Positions 23,542 through 40,039 of a DNA stretch of 64,000 nt are shown here, in pieces (the first letter of the stretch is position 1; every line of letters starts with the position of its first letter). A program made the position numbers and the translations under genes. A model generated the notes under the pieces. The model saw nothing but the letters and a program-made list of their open reading frames with translations. It had not been told where the DNA came from and ran no database searches. Source of the stretch: Neelides folsomi (taxonomy: Eukaryota > Arthropoda > Collembola > Neelipleona > Neelidae); assembly GCA_034687125.1 (NCBI GenBank), contig JAQGBZ010000285.1:1-64000 (forward strand), written 5' to 3'.

Positions 23542-26500
23542 CTCGAGGGAGGAAAGGGACATCGAGCAGTCCGTCGTGTCAATCTCGTTGAGGTTGAAGC
23601 CGCCCTTCTCCATCTCGAAGTAGATGCCGAACGGGAGCTTCCCTACAAGTGTAAAATTAAGGGAATAATAATATGTGAGCCCCATTCTCTTGTTGACAAA
23701 GATTTGGAGGAAAAGGGTGTTGGAAGGGCTGCCAAGAATAGCCCAAGTGTTGTGGGAAGGAAAGGGAGAGTTTTGTGGGTCGAAGGCCGTTTATTCTTAA
23801 CTTATTATAATATTTATCCCAAACTCACCGATGCACTCCATCCTCATGATGTGCATTTTGGAACGGAGGTGCTTGGCCAAGTGGCCGTGGATTCGGAATG
23901 CTATCTTACAATCAAGGCACTTAAAGGGACGAGGATTCGACTCGTTCGCGGTTCCCCAAGCTTCAGTCAAATACACCTAAAGACACGAATAAAGGAATAG
24001 ATAATTTTACAATATAATATATTGACCATATTATGCGAAATGGCTAAAAAATAAATTCCATTCTCTCATGATCATATCAATAGAACATTGAGAGAACATT
24101 GTGCGAGAGAGACTCCAATGTGTTCCTCATGTAGGTCGTGTACGCACTTTTGAACTCTTTGCTTTCAAAATACTCTTAATATAAGCTTCACATACATTTC
24201 TTCAAATGTTCTAATTTTATGAACAATCAAGTGGGTTTAAATGTTTGTATGGGGTCATGAGATTTTTTATCTTTCAACTTCATCGAATTCACTCGGGATG
24301 AAAATTCCCGAGATTTGAGTCAATGAAGTGTGAGTGCCCTTGGTTCTTTTTCGAACCTCAATCCCTTTCTTTCGTGACCAAATATAGGAGCATTGAATGA
24401 GTACTATGAAAATTACCCATACGCACAATCACAAAACTATTCTTCAATGACTCAATGTGAGAACATTTGCAGTATTATTAAAGTCGGTTATAAGTAGTAA
24501 ATTAATCTCATTACATCTCTATGTTGTAAAGATTTTGTAATCGGAATGGCATGCAAGAGCACGCATCTATAAGAAATTTGTAAGTAAACAAAATCTTTAT
24601 CGTCAAACTCTCCATTCAAACAGTTTAAATATATAACCTATATTAAATATATATATATTTAATATTACTTGACGCATTGAGCTTAATGGACCATTAAGTT
24701 GAAAAGGAATAAAAGTGGAGGAGTAAATTGAAGATATACACCTGAGCGTATTTAAATGTGTCAATTGGCGAAATAACCATTAAAGCTCCAATGAAAGTTA
24801 AGTCAATGAAATATAAAAAGGCGACCTACTCAATTAATCTGCCGATGAGAAATTGATTGAATATAAATAGGTAGTTAATTTATAACTATAATTTTATGTA
24901 TAAAAAGGCAACGAATAAGTTTGGTATAAATTGTCTATCCAGCACTAGATCAGAAACTTCTATTTTTTTTATTCTTACATCAAAAATATACAATATTAGT
25001 ATATTTTTTAAAATGGTATACTTTCAATATTTCAAACAAGAGTCAGAAGTTGAAAAATTCATAAAAATATAATTGTATAAATACATAAGTTGAAATAAAT
25101 TGTATAATTCGGCAAGTTTTTGTACATTGGCAATACTCTATAACAATATAATATTTCCAGTATAAAATATTCATAATTCATAAAGGGGAAGAATAATAAA
25201 ATATTATTATTATTATTCAATTGTATTGGACTTATGTTGAATCGTACAAAAAGCTACATAAATTTCAATAATAATTATGATAGCCGTCACGTTTAGTATA
25301 AAAAATTCTTTATAAGAAAATTGCATAGTGTATCTATCTAGGATAATATCAATATGGAGTTTTGTTCATATAAAAGTCTATTAAATTCTTGTATAAGTAT
25401 ATTCATGAATAAAATGTAGCATATTGTCCTATGCTGATAGCTCATCGAGTGATTCAAGTTTTTTATGCTTCATCGTTTCCTTTGAACTTTTATTTAGAAA
25501 ACTCATGAATGTATGCAGATGTAATGGGTGACCCAATATTGCGAGTAACCTTCACCCATTTCTTTTGAGCCTGAATTAGATAAAGAATCCTATTCGCTCA
25601 CAGCTTTTCCTTTCTATATCTACTGTAATAATCTAACAAACGTGTGGATTTAATCTAATCGATCCACACATTCCACACAATTAAATAATGAAATGGAGTC
25701 TCTTATTACAATGAAATATAATGTAGACTAATATAAGTACTTAATGTTAATAAAATTGATTTATTATGGGACTGTAAATAATAATACGTTCTATGTTTTT
25801 CTCTGATTCTAGTAATTTAAAATATCAATTATCCCAATGGCCATTGTTGAATTTTTTGTATTTATTTATTTATACAATTAATATTTATTCAAAATCAACG
25901 TTAAAGCATTGAATCGATGATGCTTTTTGATTAATTAGAACATGTAAACTAATCATAAGCCAGCCCGGAAAGGACGTGAGTTTGAACGAACCGCTAAAAT
26001 AATATTGAAAATGCATATGTTGGGCCCAGGAAACTCTTGTGCAAGTTACCATGTAAGCCCTATCATGAATATTTTCAATAATATTTTAGCGGTTCGTTCA
26101 AACTCACGTCCTTTCCGGGCTGGAATAAAATATAGGCATTACTATTTAAACCCTTATCAATCACGTATTTAAAGAGAATGAAATATAATATAAGTAGACT
26201 CAAGATATGTATTGAAGAGTAAATTACTTAAATATGTTGATCATTGAAATTAATGGTAAAAATGAAAAATTTTATATTTACCTAACATTAAGCGAAAATA
26301 TTAACGTAATAAGTTAATAAATAATACAAGTAAAAAATGAGTATGGATAAAATAATCTAAATTGAAAGTTTGGAATATGGCTAAATGAACGTAAACATTT
26401 CTATCTTGCATAAATTCATCTCTGGCGTTTTAAGAGATAAGTTCATAGAATTACAAATATGTTAGTTTGACCAATCAATTTATTATCTAAATGTATATTT

Positions 26501-27491
26501 TGTACTCGCTACATATTGCTAACTACCTTAATAATGATATGTTACTTTATGACAGTTCTATATAAAATTCTAAAATGAAAAACGTAAAAATATCAATTGC
26601 AATGGGATCAAATGGCAAAATGAAAGATTACGACAAAATGATATGAATAATAATTACAATTGATGCATGATGGAAGTGTAATGGCATTCCTAAATATAAA
26701 ATTGAATTTACTTTGCTTAGGTAAGTGAAAACAGGTGAAAACAATCTAAATTAAACTAGTATAATGTGTACTAAATATAGTAAAAGTGATAATAAACGAG
26801 GTAAAATAATTTAATTTGACACTCTGTTAAAAATATGGAGTTGGATATAAAAGATCCATACCTTGCAATCATGTGATGAAGATCTCCTATGCTTGATGAG
26901 ATGACCCCGCGTTCTAAATGAGACTCCACAAGGATCGCACCTGAAGGGTCGTTCGAGGTAGTGAATGTTAATGTGAAGTTGGAGCTGACTGGATTTGAGG
27001 AAAGTTTTTCCACAAAATTGACACTCGGGCTTTGATTCCTTTCTTGTGATTGATAAATCCATTGGCCCCGTGGCATTTTTGGCAAGTTTTCCAACGAGCC
27101 TTGGGAGAATCGCTTCCTCTTCCTTCCGTCTCCGAAGCCCTTCTTCATTTTCATTCTCATCAAGGTCGGTTTTCACAGGTGTGCCTTCACTCGATAATTC
27201 CGCCTTCGACGTCTCCTTTCGATTCGGTTCATTCTGGAGTTTGGGAGATAAAGGAGGACTCAAACACTTTTCTTCTTTGCTGCCAACGTCGTTTAGACCG
27301 ATGCTGCGAAAATTAAAACGCTGACTTTCAACAGGTTTCTCCTCCTTTGGTTCTGAAATTTCAGGGCCATCACCAGTCCTCCGGCGTTTGATTCGTTTCT
27401 TTTCTCTTTCAGATTCCGGTTCGATCTTGGCGATTTTCTTAAATTTTTTATGTAAATAGTAGCTCATCTTAGATTTATTCTTTCGAAAATC
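23542..27491 (-). CDS. Schnurri/HIVEP-like zinc-finger protein, C-terminal triple finger (partial)
   Basis: Schnurri proteins are large zinc-finger cofactors that act with Smads in BMP/Dpp signalling. Three exons join in phase: 27491-26862, 23976-23829 and 23642-23542. The first begins after a TTTTTTAG acceptor and encodes a basic KKRIKRRR region, an acidic linker, PMDLSI, and two C2H2 fingers (CQFCGKTFLKSSQLQLHINIH; CDPCGVSFRTRGHLIKH). The second encodes a third finger, CLDCKIAFRIHGHLAKHLRS. The third encodes GKLPFGIYFEMEKGGFNLNE then IDTTDC. From memory this matches the C-terminal triplet unique to invertebrate Schnurri and C. elegans SMA-9. The upstream paired fingers were not found: only about 1 kb separates 27491 from the next gene. 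The N-terminal part may lie beyond that gene through a long intron, or this is a short paralogue. The true 3' end is also unclear. Confidence 0.65.
23977..26861. other. Large intron of the schnurri-like gene
   Basis: 2.9 kb of AT-rich intron. The only structure seen is the foldback element at 25960-26123. Confidence 0.55.
25960..26123. mobile_element. Foldback MITE, 164 bp, near-perfect inverted repeats
   Basis: Both ends begin CCAGCCCGGAAAGGACGTGA and the arms stay complementary for about 54 bp with one or two differences, around a core of about 55 bp. GC content of the outer arm is far above the flanks. No convincing target-site duplication is visible, so the superfamily is unassigned. Confidence 0.8.
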
Positions 27492-28473
27492 TAAAAAAGG
27501 ATAAAGAATTTATCGGTATTTTGGCATTAAAACATTATTAACTTCATATTTTAACAAAAATTATTTTTACTACTAGAATATAATAATTACCTGCAATAAT
27601 TCATAATTATCACTCTTTATAAAAACAATTTATTGCTATTTTATGCCTTATTAAAAAGAAATTTTGAAATCATGGTCGACATCTTATTGTTTAACTCCTT
27701 CACTCATTTATATAAAAGGACCATTTAAATATCGATAATGTAGCTCAAATTGGGAATTCGTGTTTGAAGATAATAAGCTGAGTTAAAAAATAATAGTGCG
27801 AATATTGGACTTTGGATTTTAATTTTTGAAGGATTCCTATCGAACAAAAAATATCACTGCGCCTTCGCTCTTCGGTATCAAGGTTCGTGGCGCCAGGAAG
27901 TCTGTCCCTTGATATGACTTTCTAAATTTCATATTTGACTTCGTGGTAATTGTTAAAAATTCTGTTGATGTTGGTTCCTAAACCCCATTAACTTCCCTGT
28001 CAAGATGGGTATTTCCAAATATTGATATAAAAACAATATATGTAAATGTATTACATTTTTTAGTTGAAAGTAGAAGGAAAGTACGTCGTCAACATGTAAA
28101 AGTGAATCGGGTTAGAGAGCGAGATAAATCACAGTCACTGGTTTCCCCTTCTTCCTTGATGCGGGGAGATGACACGGGAGGAGGAGCTCCTGATGATCAT
28201 GGCCGAGATCGAAATATGCAGGTGGATCCGAATTGAAGATGATTGCGGAGAAATGATCAAGTTATATATTTTTATGCAATAAGAGAAGAGAGGAAAGGAA
28301 AAAAGGGGATGAAAGGGACGACGAACGAAGAGATTTACATACTATGGAATCTAAGCCAAAGGTGGCGCCATGAGCGCCTTTGTTTATTCAAATTGCAAAT
28401 CTCAAGCAGAAGAAGACACAAAATTCCCTTCATGTCTTTGTCTGAGCAAGACAAAGACCCCGAAGACCCCGAT
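27492..28473. other. Gap between schnurri-like exon and cap 3' end
   Basis: No secure exon. A short plus-strand frame near 28168 (MTREEELLMIMAEIE...) and the antisense of the last cap exon look coding-like but have no support beyond composition. Confidence 0.35.
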
Positions 28474-30548
28474 TCAGACTCCGAGAGACTCGTTCGGCAC
28501 AGTGACCAGTCGACCCCCGACAATGGTCGTCTTGTATTGTTCTGGAACGGCCAGCTCCACCTGATGAAATGAATAAGATAATTTATTTTTATAATCTCGC
28601 TTATTCAAAATTCTCCCATTCTTTGATGTAAAATGTAGGAGTACTGCATGAGGTAAGGAGTAATCTTTATTAAAACATGGCAAATTGCTTTTGGATATCG
28701 CATGTCATATAAATTAGCGGGTTTGTCAGGTTTGTTTAGCATACGTGTATTTATAATGAGTTTATAAAATTTTGATGTGACTTATCATAGATAGTGTTTA
28801 TAAAATAAAATAAATAAATAAAATATCTTACATAATCTGGGCCCTTCGGGATGAGTACGTTGAGCCCCGAAGATTTTGACGAAACGATTTCGACACCGAG
28901 TGACTCTTTGTTCAAATACAGCTCAAGCCCGTCAGATTTATCAATGGTGATCGTTGGGACGGTCTGTGTCACCTATAAAAATATACATTATTATAACTTC
29001 TGTAATAGTTATCCTTGCACTATTTAGGTCATCTTTATAATAGGCAATTCATACCTGAGCTTGGCAACTTATGCAATTCACGAATTCGACAGATGAGACC
29101 ACGGAGTCAAAAACGAGTCCGAGTTTCTTGCAGCTATCCAACTGAATCGAATTGACCTTTCCAGTCACTTTGAGTACGGTGTCTTTGCAGTTAAAGGCGT
29201 AGATGACTTGACTCATCTGTCCATTGATGGACAAATCTTTTGCGCCAACTTGATGTTCCACAACCCATTTCTTGCCAACGAGCTCAAACACCGGAGGTTT
29301 GGTGGATTGAGCCTGGTTAGCAGATCGAGATCCGGGTGCTCCGGAACCGAATCCTGATCCTCCACCTCCACCACCAGAGACTTTCACCGTTTTCTTCAAC
29401 ATTGAAGTAATCCCTTCACCACGGTTAATTTCTGCAAAGAGAGCAGAAGTTGCTGATGGAGCAGGCATAGAGAAATCATCTCCGTCCATCGGTGGAGGAG
29501 GAGGAAGTGGTGGTGGTGGTCCCACTGGTGCGCCTCCTGTTCCTGTAATTATAATTTCAATTATATTATTAATGCCTAATCCCTTTTCAAAATTATAATA
29601 TTAAAAGAAATTGAAGGAGGAATCTAAAAAATATTAGGTATGATACATTAATTAAAAAATATTATAATTAATAATACGGCGTTAAATAAATAATTAATAG
29701 TTTACCCCAAACAAGGCCAGTTGTGTGTACAGCTTTGACATGTGTCTCCATTGACTTGAGAACTGCTTGCCAATCCTTGGCCCATTCGGTGTCAAGTCCA
29801 TCCTTTAATACTCTGTTCCCATAAAATTCACCAGCTTCCTTGAATTCTCTTATGAACGGAGCCGGCGTGGGCGACTGCGAAAAACAAAGCAAAGTTTAGG
29901 AATTCAAAACACTCAAATAGTCTCTCAATAAAAGAATATATTTTTGCAAATCGAATCAATTTGTATTATTCAAAATTAAACAGTTGATGAATTCAACTCA
30001 CCACCGTGACCCAACCAAGAGCCGGGATTGACTCAGACACGGCCGAGAAGTGATTAAAATACTTGTGTGACCTCGGCACTTTCTCTCGGTAACTTTGAAT
30101 CGACTCGATGCATTTCGATGTTTCAGCCAAGAGTCCCGGAAGTGCATCCGGGCCCGGTTTCTTGCCCACAAGCGCAATGCTCAGAAACTTCCTTTGGGCC
30201 CTAAAATGAAATTAAAACCAACCCCTGTAAGATCATCTTTCCAATATTGATTAAATAAGCAAATGACAAGTGGGAATACAAATATTTGAACAAGATAGAG
30301 CTAAAAGGATAAAGTTTTTATAAGCTTGTGCTATGATCAATTAGAGAGCTGTCAAAATTTATACTTGAATGCCGCCTCAACGAGCTTGTTGTATTCCTGG
30401 AGTTCCTTCGGCTGGTTCTTGAGAAACTTCTCAAAGGTTAAGTACACATCTCGGTCGTACGCCTCCAATTTGTCTGGAATTAGAAATATAAGTTGTCAAC
30501 GAGGTCAAAGGGAATATTAAAAGAGAGCTTTAAGTTGACCTCACCCAT
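28474..30548 (-). CDS. Adenylyl cyclase-associated protein (actin/cofilin recycling)
   Basis: Cytosolic protein that speeds actin turnover by removing cofilin from G-actin and recharging it with ATP. Seven exons in phase: 30548-30545, 30473-30365, 30200-30002, 29874-29706, 29542-29055, 28972-28832 and 28560-28474, giving 398 residues. The helical-folded domain ([13 protein letters not shown]... SALGW-like [12 protein letters not shown]) is followed by a proline-rich linker ([12 protein letters not shown]). A WH2-type segment ([16 protein letters not shown]) and the beta-helical CARP domain ([36 protein letters not shown]) complete it. The first coding exon supplies only the Met codon and one base. 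The protein lacks the N-terminal RLE coiled-coil found in longer CAPs, so other 5' exons may be used in other transcripts. Confidence 0.93.
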
Positions 30549-30849
30549 TGTGGTGATGGATGAAGGAGGAAAAGAAGTGGGGATGATTCACACTCTGCTT
30601 CACACACTCTCGTCTATTTCCATCTCCACTTCCATTCTTGTACAGAGTGAGATGAGAGAGACATCTACTACTCCCATAGACTCTCATGTGATAGATAGGA
30701 GGATCAAATGAGCTAACGTAAATTACCAAATAATTCATTCCATTACATCTCCATTTATGTACATAACTTCCAAACAACTGGAGATTATGGAGCGGGATTG
30801 TCTCCCAATGACAGCAAGATTAAACGAGAGGAAAAATGAGCAAAAAATG

Positions 30850-30931
30850 CGCAGTCTGTAGGATTCGAACCTACGCGGACGTAGTCCATTGGATTTCGAG
30901 TCCAACGCCTTAACCACTCGGCCAAGACTGC
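30850..30931 (-). tRNA. tRNA-Ser(CGA)
   Basis: On the minus strand an acceptor stem GCAGTCT...AGACTGC with G discriminator, a D-arm TGGCCGAGTGGTTAAGGC (A and B boxes intact), anticodon loop ACTCGAAAT with anticodon CGA, a long variable arm, and the T-loop GGTTCGAATCC. Length is 82 nt; the long variable arm fits a class II serine tRNA. No intron. It lies about 300 bp upstream of cap on the same strand. Confidence 0.96.
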
Positions 30932-32180
30932 TGTGATCCCATATCGACTGACAAAGAACCCATTCGTACCTGATTTGATTCGGAGAGTTCATTTGAGACG
31001 AAGAACGGTTTGTGAACAAAGAGATAAGTCGGAATGGAACATTTAAATGATTTGGGAGCTCATAAAATGTCTTTGCGTATGGTTCTTATATTATTTATAT
31101 GGAATTTGATATAGTTTTTCATTCCATTTTATCTACAACTGGAGATAAAGCTGGAATAAAGATGCAGAGTCAGGGTTGAAATATGAGCTCTTGTGCTAAT
31201 AAATTAGTATAAAAATATATGAAATATTTTATAATATAGTATAAAATTAAATGCATTTTGTAAGTAATAACAATGATAAACACATTTTAATTTAGTCGCC
31301 TGTTAATTGGTGTAGAGGTCTAAAGTCTTATCGGCTATTTTTTAATACCCTCCTCTCTCTTTGTGTTTTTGTCAAAACGTTGAGCTCACACCAAATTTTA
31401 ACCATTTTTATGATTTAGGAATTTAGGAACATAAAATGATTAAAGCAAATAATTTTATTTATAATGATTTTATATTTCATTCATATATAATCTTTGGCCA
31501 ATGACTTTAACTTAATATTAAATCGATGATTAAATATGTATAAAAAGGAATATAGTAGGATGCATTTAGCGGAATGCTATTAAAAACACTTATCACACCA
31601 TACATATTCTGTAATTGTGTAGAGTATTAGAAAAAATGCGGACGCAGCAGTCGAGTTTAATAAACAAGTCAAGCGAAGCGGGGACGCGGCCAAAGATTTA
31701 AGTGGCGCAGGAACCCCAAAATAATTATTCACCACAAACAGCTAGTGAAATGGAATAGTGTTGAAGAAATTCATTTCATCAAGTGAATTTAATTAGATAG
31801 GATATGCAACTTGAACGAGGTAGTAAAAGCTTTTCTATTATATCAGTAATATAGCCGTAGTTGGTTGCATACAAAATTCCTTTTTTGTTCAAATGATGGG
31901 TCAGATTCTGACCCCACCCCAGCTATAAAATTTTTAATGTAACGACTTTAAAAACAAGCTACAAGCTTATTAACCATTGTTGAAGCGTGTGAATTGTATA
32001 AAAAGTTTAAAAGAGGTGAAGAGTGCCAAAGTGAGTGGAAACTGCAAAAGCCAGGAGAGGAAAAAGGGAGAGAAAATGGGAGAAAAGGAATTATAAAAAA
32101 TGTGGGTATCGTGAGAGGATAATCTTCGTCTGTCCGCCACCTACGAATTCCTCACCCCACTATTCCTCCAACAATCAACC
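30932..32180. other. Intergenic, protein kinase N upstream region
   Basis: AT-rich with no gene. The last 80 bp before 32181 become GC-richer (GTCCGCCACCTACG, CTCACCCC) and look like 5' UTR. Confidence 0.4.
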
Positions 32181-36633
<4,453 letters not shown>

Positions 36634-38001
36634 GGAACCTGAGATACCTCATTTAATGTCTTGTAACTTTAAATATCGTACTTTACCTTCAATATTAATA
36701 TGAGAGTTTTGTATAAAAAAGCGCATGATGAAGTCTCCCGTGGCTTTGCCTATTTCCGATTCACAATACCACAAAATCCCACATAGGTCTCTTGGGTTTG
36801 TTGCCTTTGTGTATATAAATGTATTTATTTATAAAATATTTGGTGGTGTATTGAGGCGGCTACAAATAAGTATTCATTTTGCTTTACTCTTCAAAATGAA
36901 AGATTGGAGACGAACTGTGACATGAACGACAATATAATCAATATAATAATTTAATTATTATATTTCCTACTTTATATTCTTAAAAACCATTTCGATTGAT
37001 ATTACATGTAATTATTTGTAATTATATATATTACTTGTAACCATTTAAGAATGTTGTTATTTAATGATTTATGGTAAATCATTAAGATGAATCATATCAA
37101 TATTGTCCATTTTAACTTGTAAATATAAACAAGTTCAATTTTATTTAAGCTATAACCATAAGCATTTAATAGCATATTTATACGCTATGAATAAATTTCA
37201 TAAATTGATGGTTATGATATGTGTGTAAATATGTTGGTGGGCTGGAAGACTTTGGAATTTGTCACTTTTTTGCAATGTTTAAATATCAAATATTGCCAAC
37301 TTGCCTGCATTTTTGTTCATTTGTATATCGTATATAATTTAAACTTGTTATATAGTCTCTGATACTAATTAGACTATTATGATTTATAGATGAAGACATC
37401 TGTAAAATTTAATTTCTGAATATACTTAATTATCAAACACTAGTATTTTGACTTGATTGTTAGCCATATACCAGTTTATATGATCGTACAATACATGATA
37501 CTTTTTCTCTCTTATAAGTTTAAACAATTTTGTAAGAAATTGATACACATACATAAAAATACAACACATATCATGTTCGCGCTACTTGACACACGTACGA
37601 GTAGGAAAAGAGTGCAAGAAGGAAGTATGAATCCCTAGCTTTCTTATTATTGTTCAATCTATGTTATACCTATTTAGTAAATTAGTAAATTCTATGATAG
37701 AATTGTTTTATTCGATAAAAGAAATAAAAATGAGATTAAAATGATTTATTGGTCAACTTTGATTTATCATTAATCATATTGTATGTTATACATATTGATA
37801 TTTTATACATAAAACAATAAAAATTATAAAATATTGCACAAAAATAAGAAAAGGATTATACATATCTGTATTTGTCCTATATACATACATGATCTTAATT
37901 TTTAAGTATCAAATTATTATCATCATTGCATTGTAGTAATGTGTAGTAAAATCATTAATATGGGAAGCTGATTGCAAGAAACAAAAAAGTGTGACAATTG
38001 A
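36634..38001. other. Intergenic, convergent 3' ends
   Basis: 1.4 kb AT-rich between the 3' ends of protein kinase N and CFA synthase copy 1. No gene or clear repeat. Confidence 0.5.
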
Positions 38002-40039
38002 TTAGCGAACTGCAAGATATCCTCCCTTGAGACCATTTTTGCTCATCACCACTTGCCATAGTTGAAATTTTCTAGCTTTAAAAAATCCAGCGGCCATGAG
38101 AAGATAAAAGTTCCACATGCGATAAAACTTTTCGTCATATCCTTTTTTACGAAGTTCAGGCCAAGCTGCATTGAAGTTTTTATGCCAAGCTATAAGGGTC
38201 TTGTGATAATCGTCACCAAAATTGTGCCAATCTTCAATCACAAAGGAACCTTCGATGAATTTGGGAATGTCTCGTGCATATGGAAGCATTCCGTTGGGAA
38301 AGATATACTGAAAAAATAAAATTACCACTTGTAAATAAACGTCTCATTATAATAATAACTCGGTTCTGTATTTAAATTGCTATTTGTGAACATTACTTTG
38401 TGAACCCAGGGATCCGTGATGATCATGTCTTCATGAGAAACTCCAATAGTATGGAGCAAAAAAATCCCTTCATCCTCCAAACAATTCTTTACAATGTCAA
38501 AGAATTTTTTATAATTTTTCGATCCAACATGTTCAAAAAATCCAACCGTGACGATTCGATCGAACTTCTCATCGACGTCTCGATAGTCGCAAAGGCGAAT
38601 TTCAACATTTGGGAGATGAGATGTTGAATGCTTGGCCCATTTAACTTGCTCTGATGATAAATTGACTCCTACTGTGATCACACCGTAGTTTTCCGATAGA
38701 TATTTTACAAGGCTTCCATATCCACATCCAATATCAAGTACCTTCATGCCTGGCTTCAACATCAATTTCTTGGCAATTAAATCCATTTTGGCTATTTGTG
38801 CCTCTTCGAGATTCTTTGCCTCTCTCCAGTAACCGCATGAGTAGTTCCGATTTTGGTCGAGCATAACTCCATACAAATCATTTCCTGTATTGCAAATTAA
38901 AACATTCATTTCAAGATCATTGGCAATTGCACTAATCAAAATAGTTTATATCTGTTCTGGTGTAATAAATATTTTAAGACTTAATTAAAAGCATAACTAT
39001 CTGAGGTAACGAGTTGGATACTTTTTGTCTTGTTAAGTAGGTAAAATACTCAATTATTCGTACTTTGTATTAATAATATGTTAATGCTTATTTAACATGA
39101 GTAGGAGGCAATAAAGATAATGCAAACGAAGCGTGAATTATGATAGAGAAACACGTTCTCACGTTGATGCACATTTTGTTAAATTATTTAGGATCATCCT
39201 ATACAAAATATTTGTGCATAGGTATGCTTTTATACGTCTTGTTTAGTTTGTTTATACCTACATAATATAGTTATAGTTTAATATACTGATACTTTAATTA
39301 TGCACATATTTATTACATCTGTATTAGATTATTGTAGATATTTTATAGGTTGAAATCCCTCATTCGCAAGTCAAACAGTTAGTTACTAATCAGAGCGCAT
39401 AGAATGTGGATATTGCAAATTAAAAAGTAAACGCCAAAAATCCTAATTGTTTTAGTTAGGATTAGTAAAAGCGAGAAAATGAACAAATGTTACCTCTACA
39501 AGTAGATTAAAAGAATTAGGACATAATGTATAAGAGTTTTAATTATTAGAAATAAATATTTATATGCTACATATTTGCTATTGTATACCTATATTTCTTA
39601 TATAAGTGCATTCGTTTCTCCCCTCAAACTCACCAAGATTGTAATGCTTTTCGGCGACTTCGATTGATCTCGCCCTCGTTTGAAGATTAAGACTCCGGAG
39701 CATCACATTATTCGTGAATTTGGTAATTGGATTAAAGTCTTGATGAGCTTTGACCCGATAAAGGCGATAGTTCATTTCACATAAGTCTTGACATTCGAAC
39801 CATCCGTCCATGTAGGCTTCTCCAAATCCAACAGACGCTTCGACGGCTTGTCTTGCATAAAATTTCTCATTCTTCACTTGAATATCCCAGGGATCGGAAC
39901 CTCCAATGACAATCCCACGACGTTTGAAGTATTTGTATGCAATCTCTTTAAGTTGCTTTTTCATGAAAAAGCATACTCCATAACCTATCACTTGGTAAAC
40001 TTGGAGAAATGCAGATATTAAATTTACAAAGAAATCCAT
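38002..40039 (-). CDS. Cyclopropane-fatty-acyl-phospholipid synthase, copy 1 (bacterial type)
   Basis: SAM-dependent enzyme that adds a methylene bridge across double bonds of phospholipid acyl chains. Three exons in phase: 40039-39634, 38884-38397 and 38307-38002, 399 residues against about 380 for the Escherichia coli enzyme. Conserved features: DPWDIQVKN and the FGEAYMDGW block near the N-terminus, EKHYNLGNDLY, the active-site Cys in NYSCGYW, the SAM motif VLDIGCGYGS, DYRDVDEKFDRIV, FEHVG, LLHTIG, DPWVHKYIFPNG, EDWHNFGDDY and FQLWQVV. The first 35-45 residues are hydrophobic and unlike the bacterial start, suggesting a membrane anchor. The start is placed at the Met that aligns with copy 2. 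Neighbours on both sides are ordinary animal genes, and the introns have GT-AG borders, so this is not bacterial contamination. Horizontal origin is inferred from the family's bacterial distribution. Confidence 0.93.

Noticed and set aside
28243-28572. Plus-strand 109-codon frame with an acidic [14 protein letters not shown] stretch
   Set aside because: It is antisense to the last cap exon, whose protein sequence is clearly conserved; the open frame is a by-product of that exon's composition.
30735-31019. Minus-strand 94-codon frame containing SSLGRVVKALDSKSNGLRPR
   Set aside because: This is translation of the tRNA-Ser gene, a common artefact.
38002-40039. Bacterial contamination or endosymbiont insertion
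   Set aside because: Both CFA genes have spliceosomal introns and are flanked by animal genes in continuous sequence.
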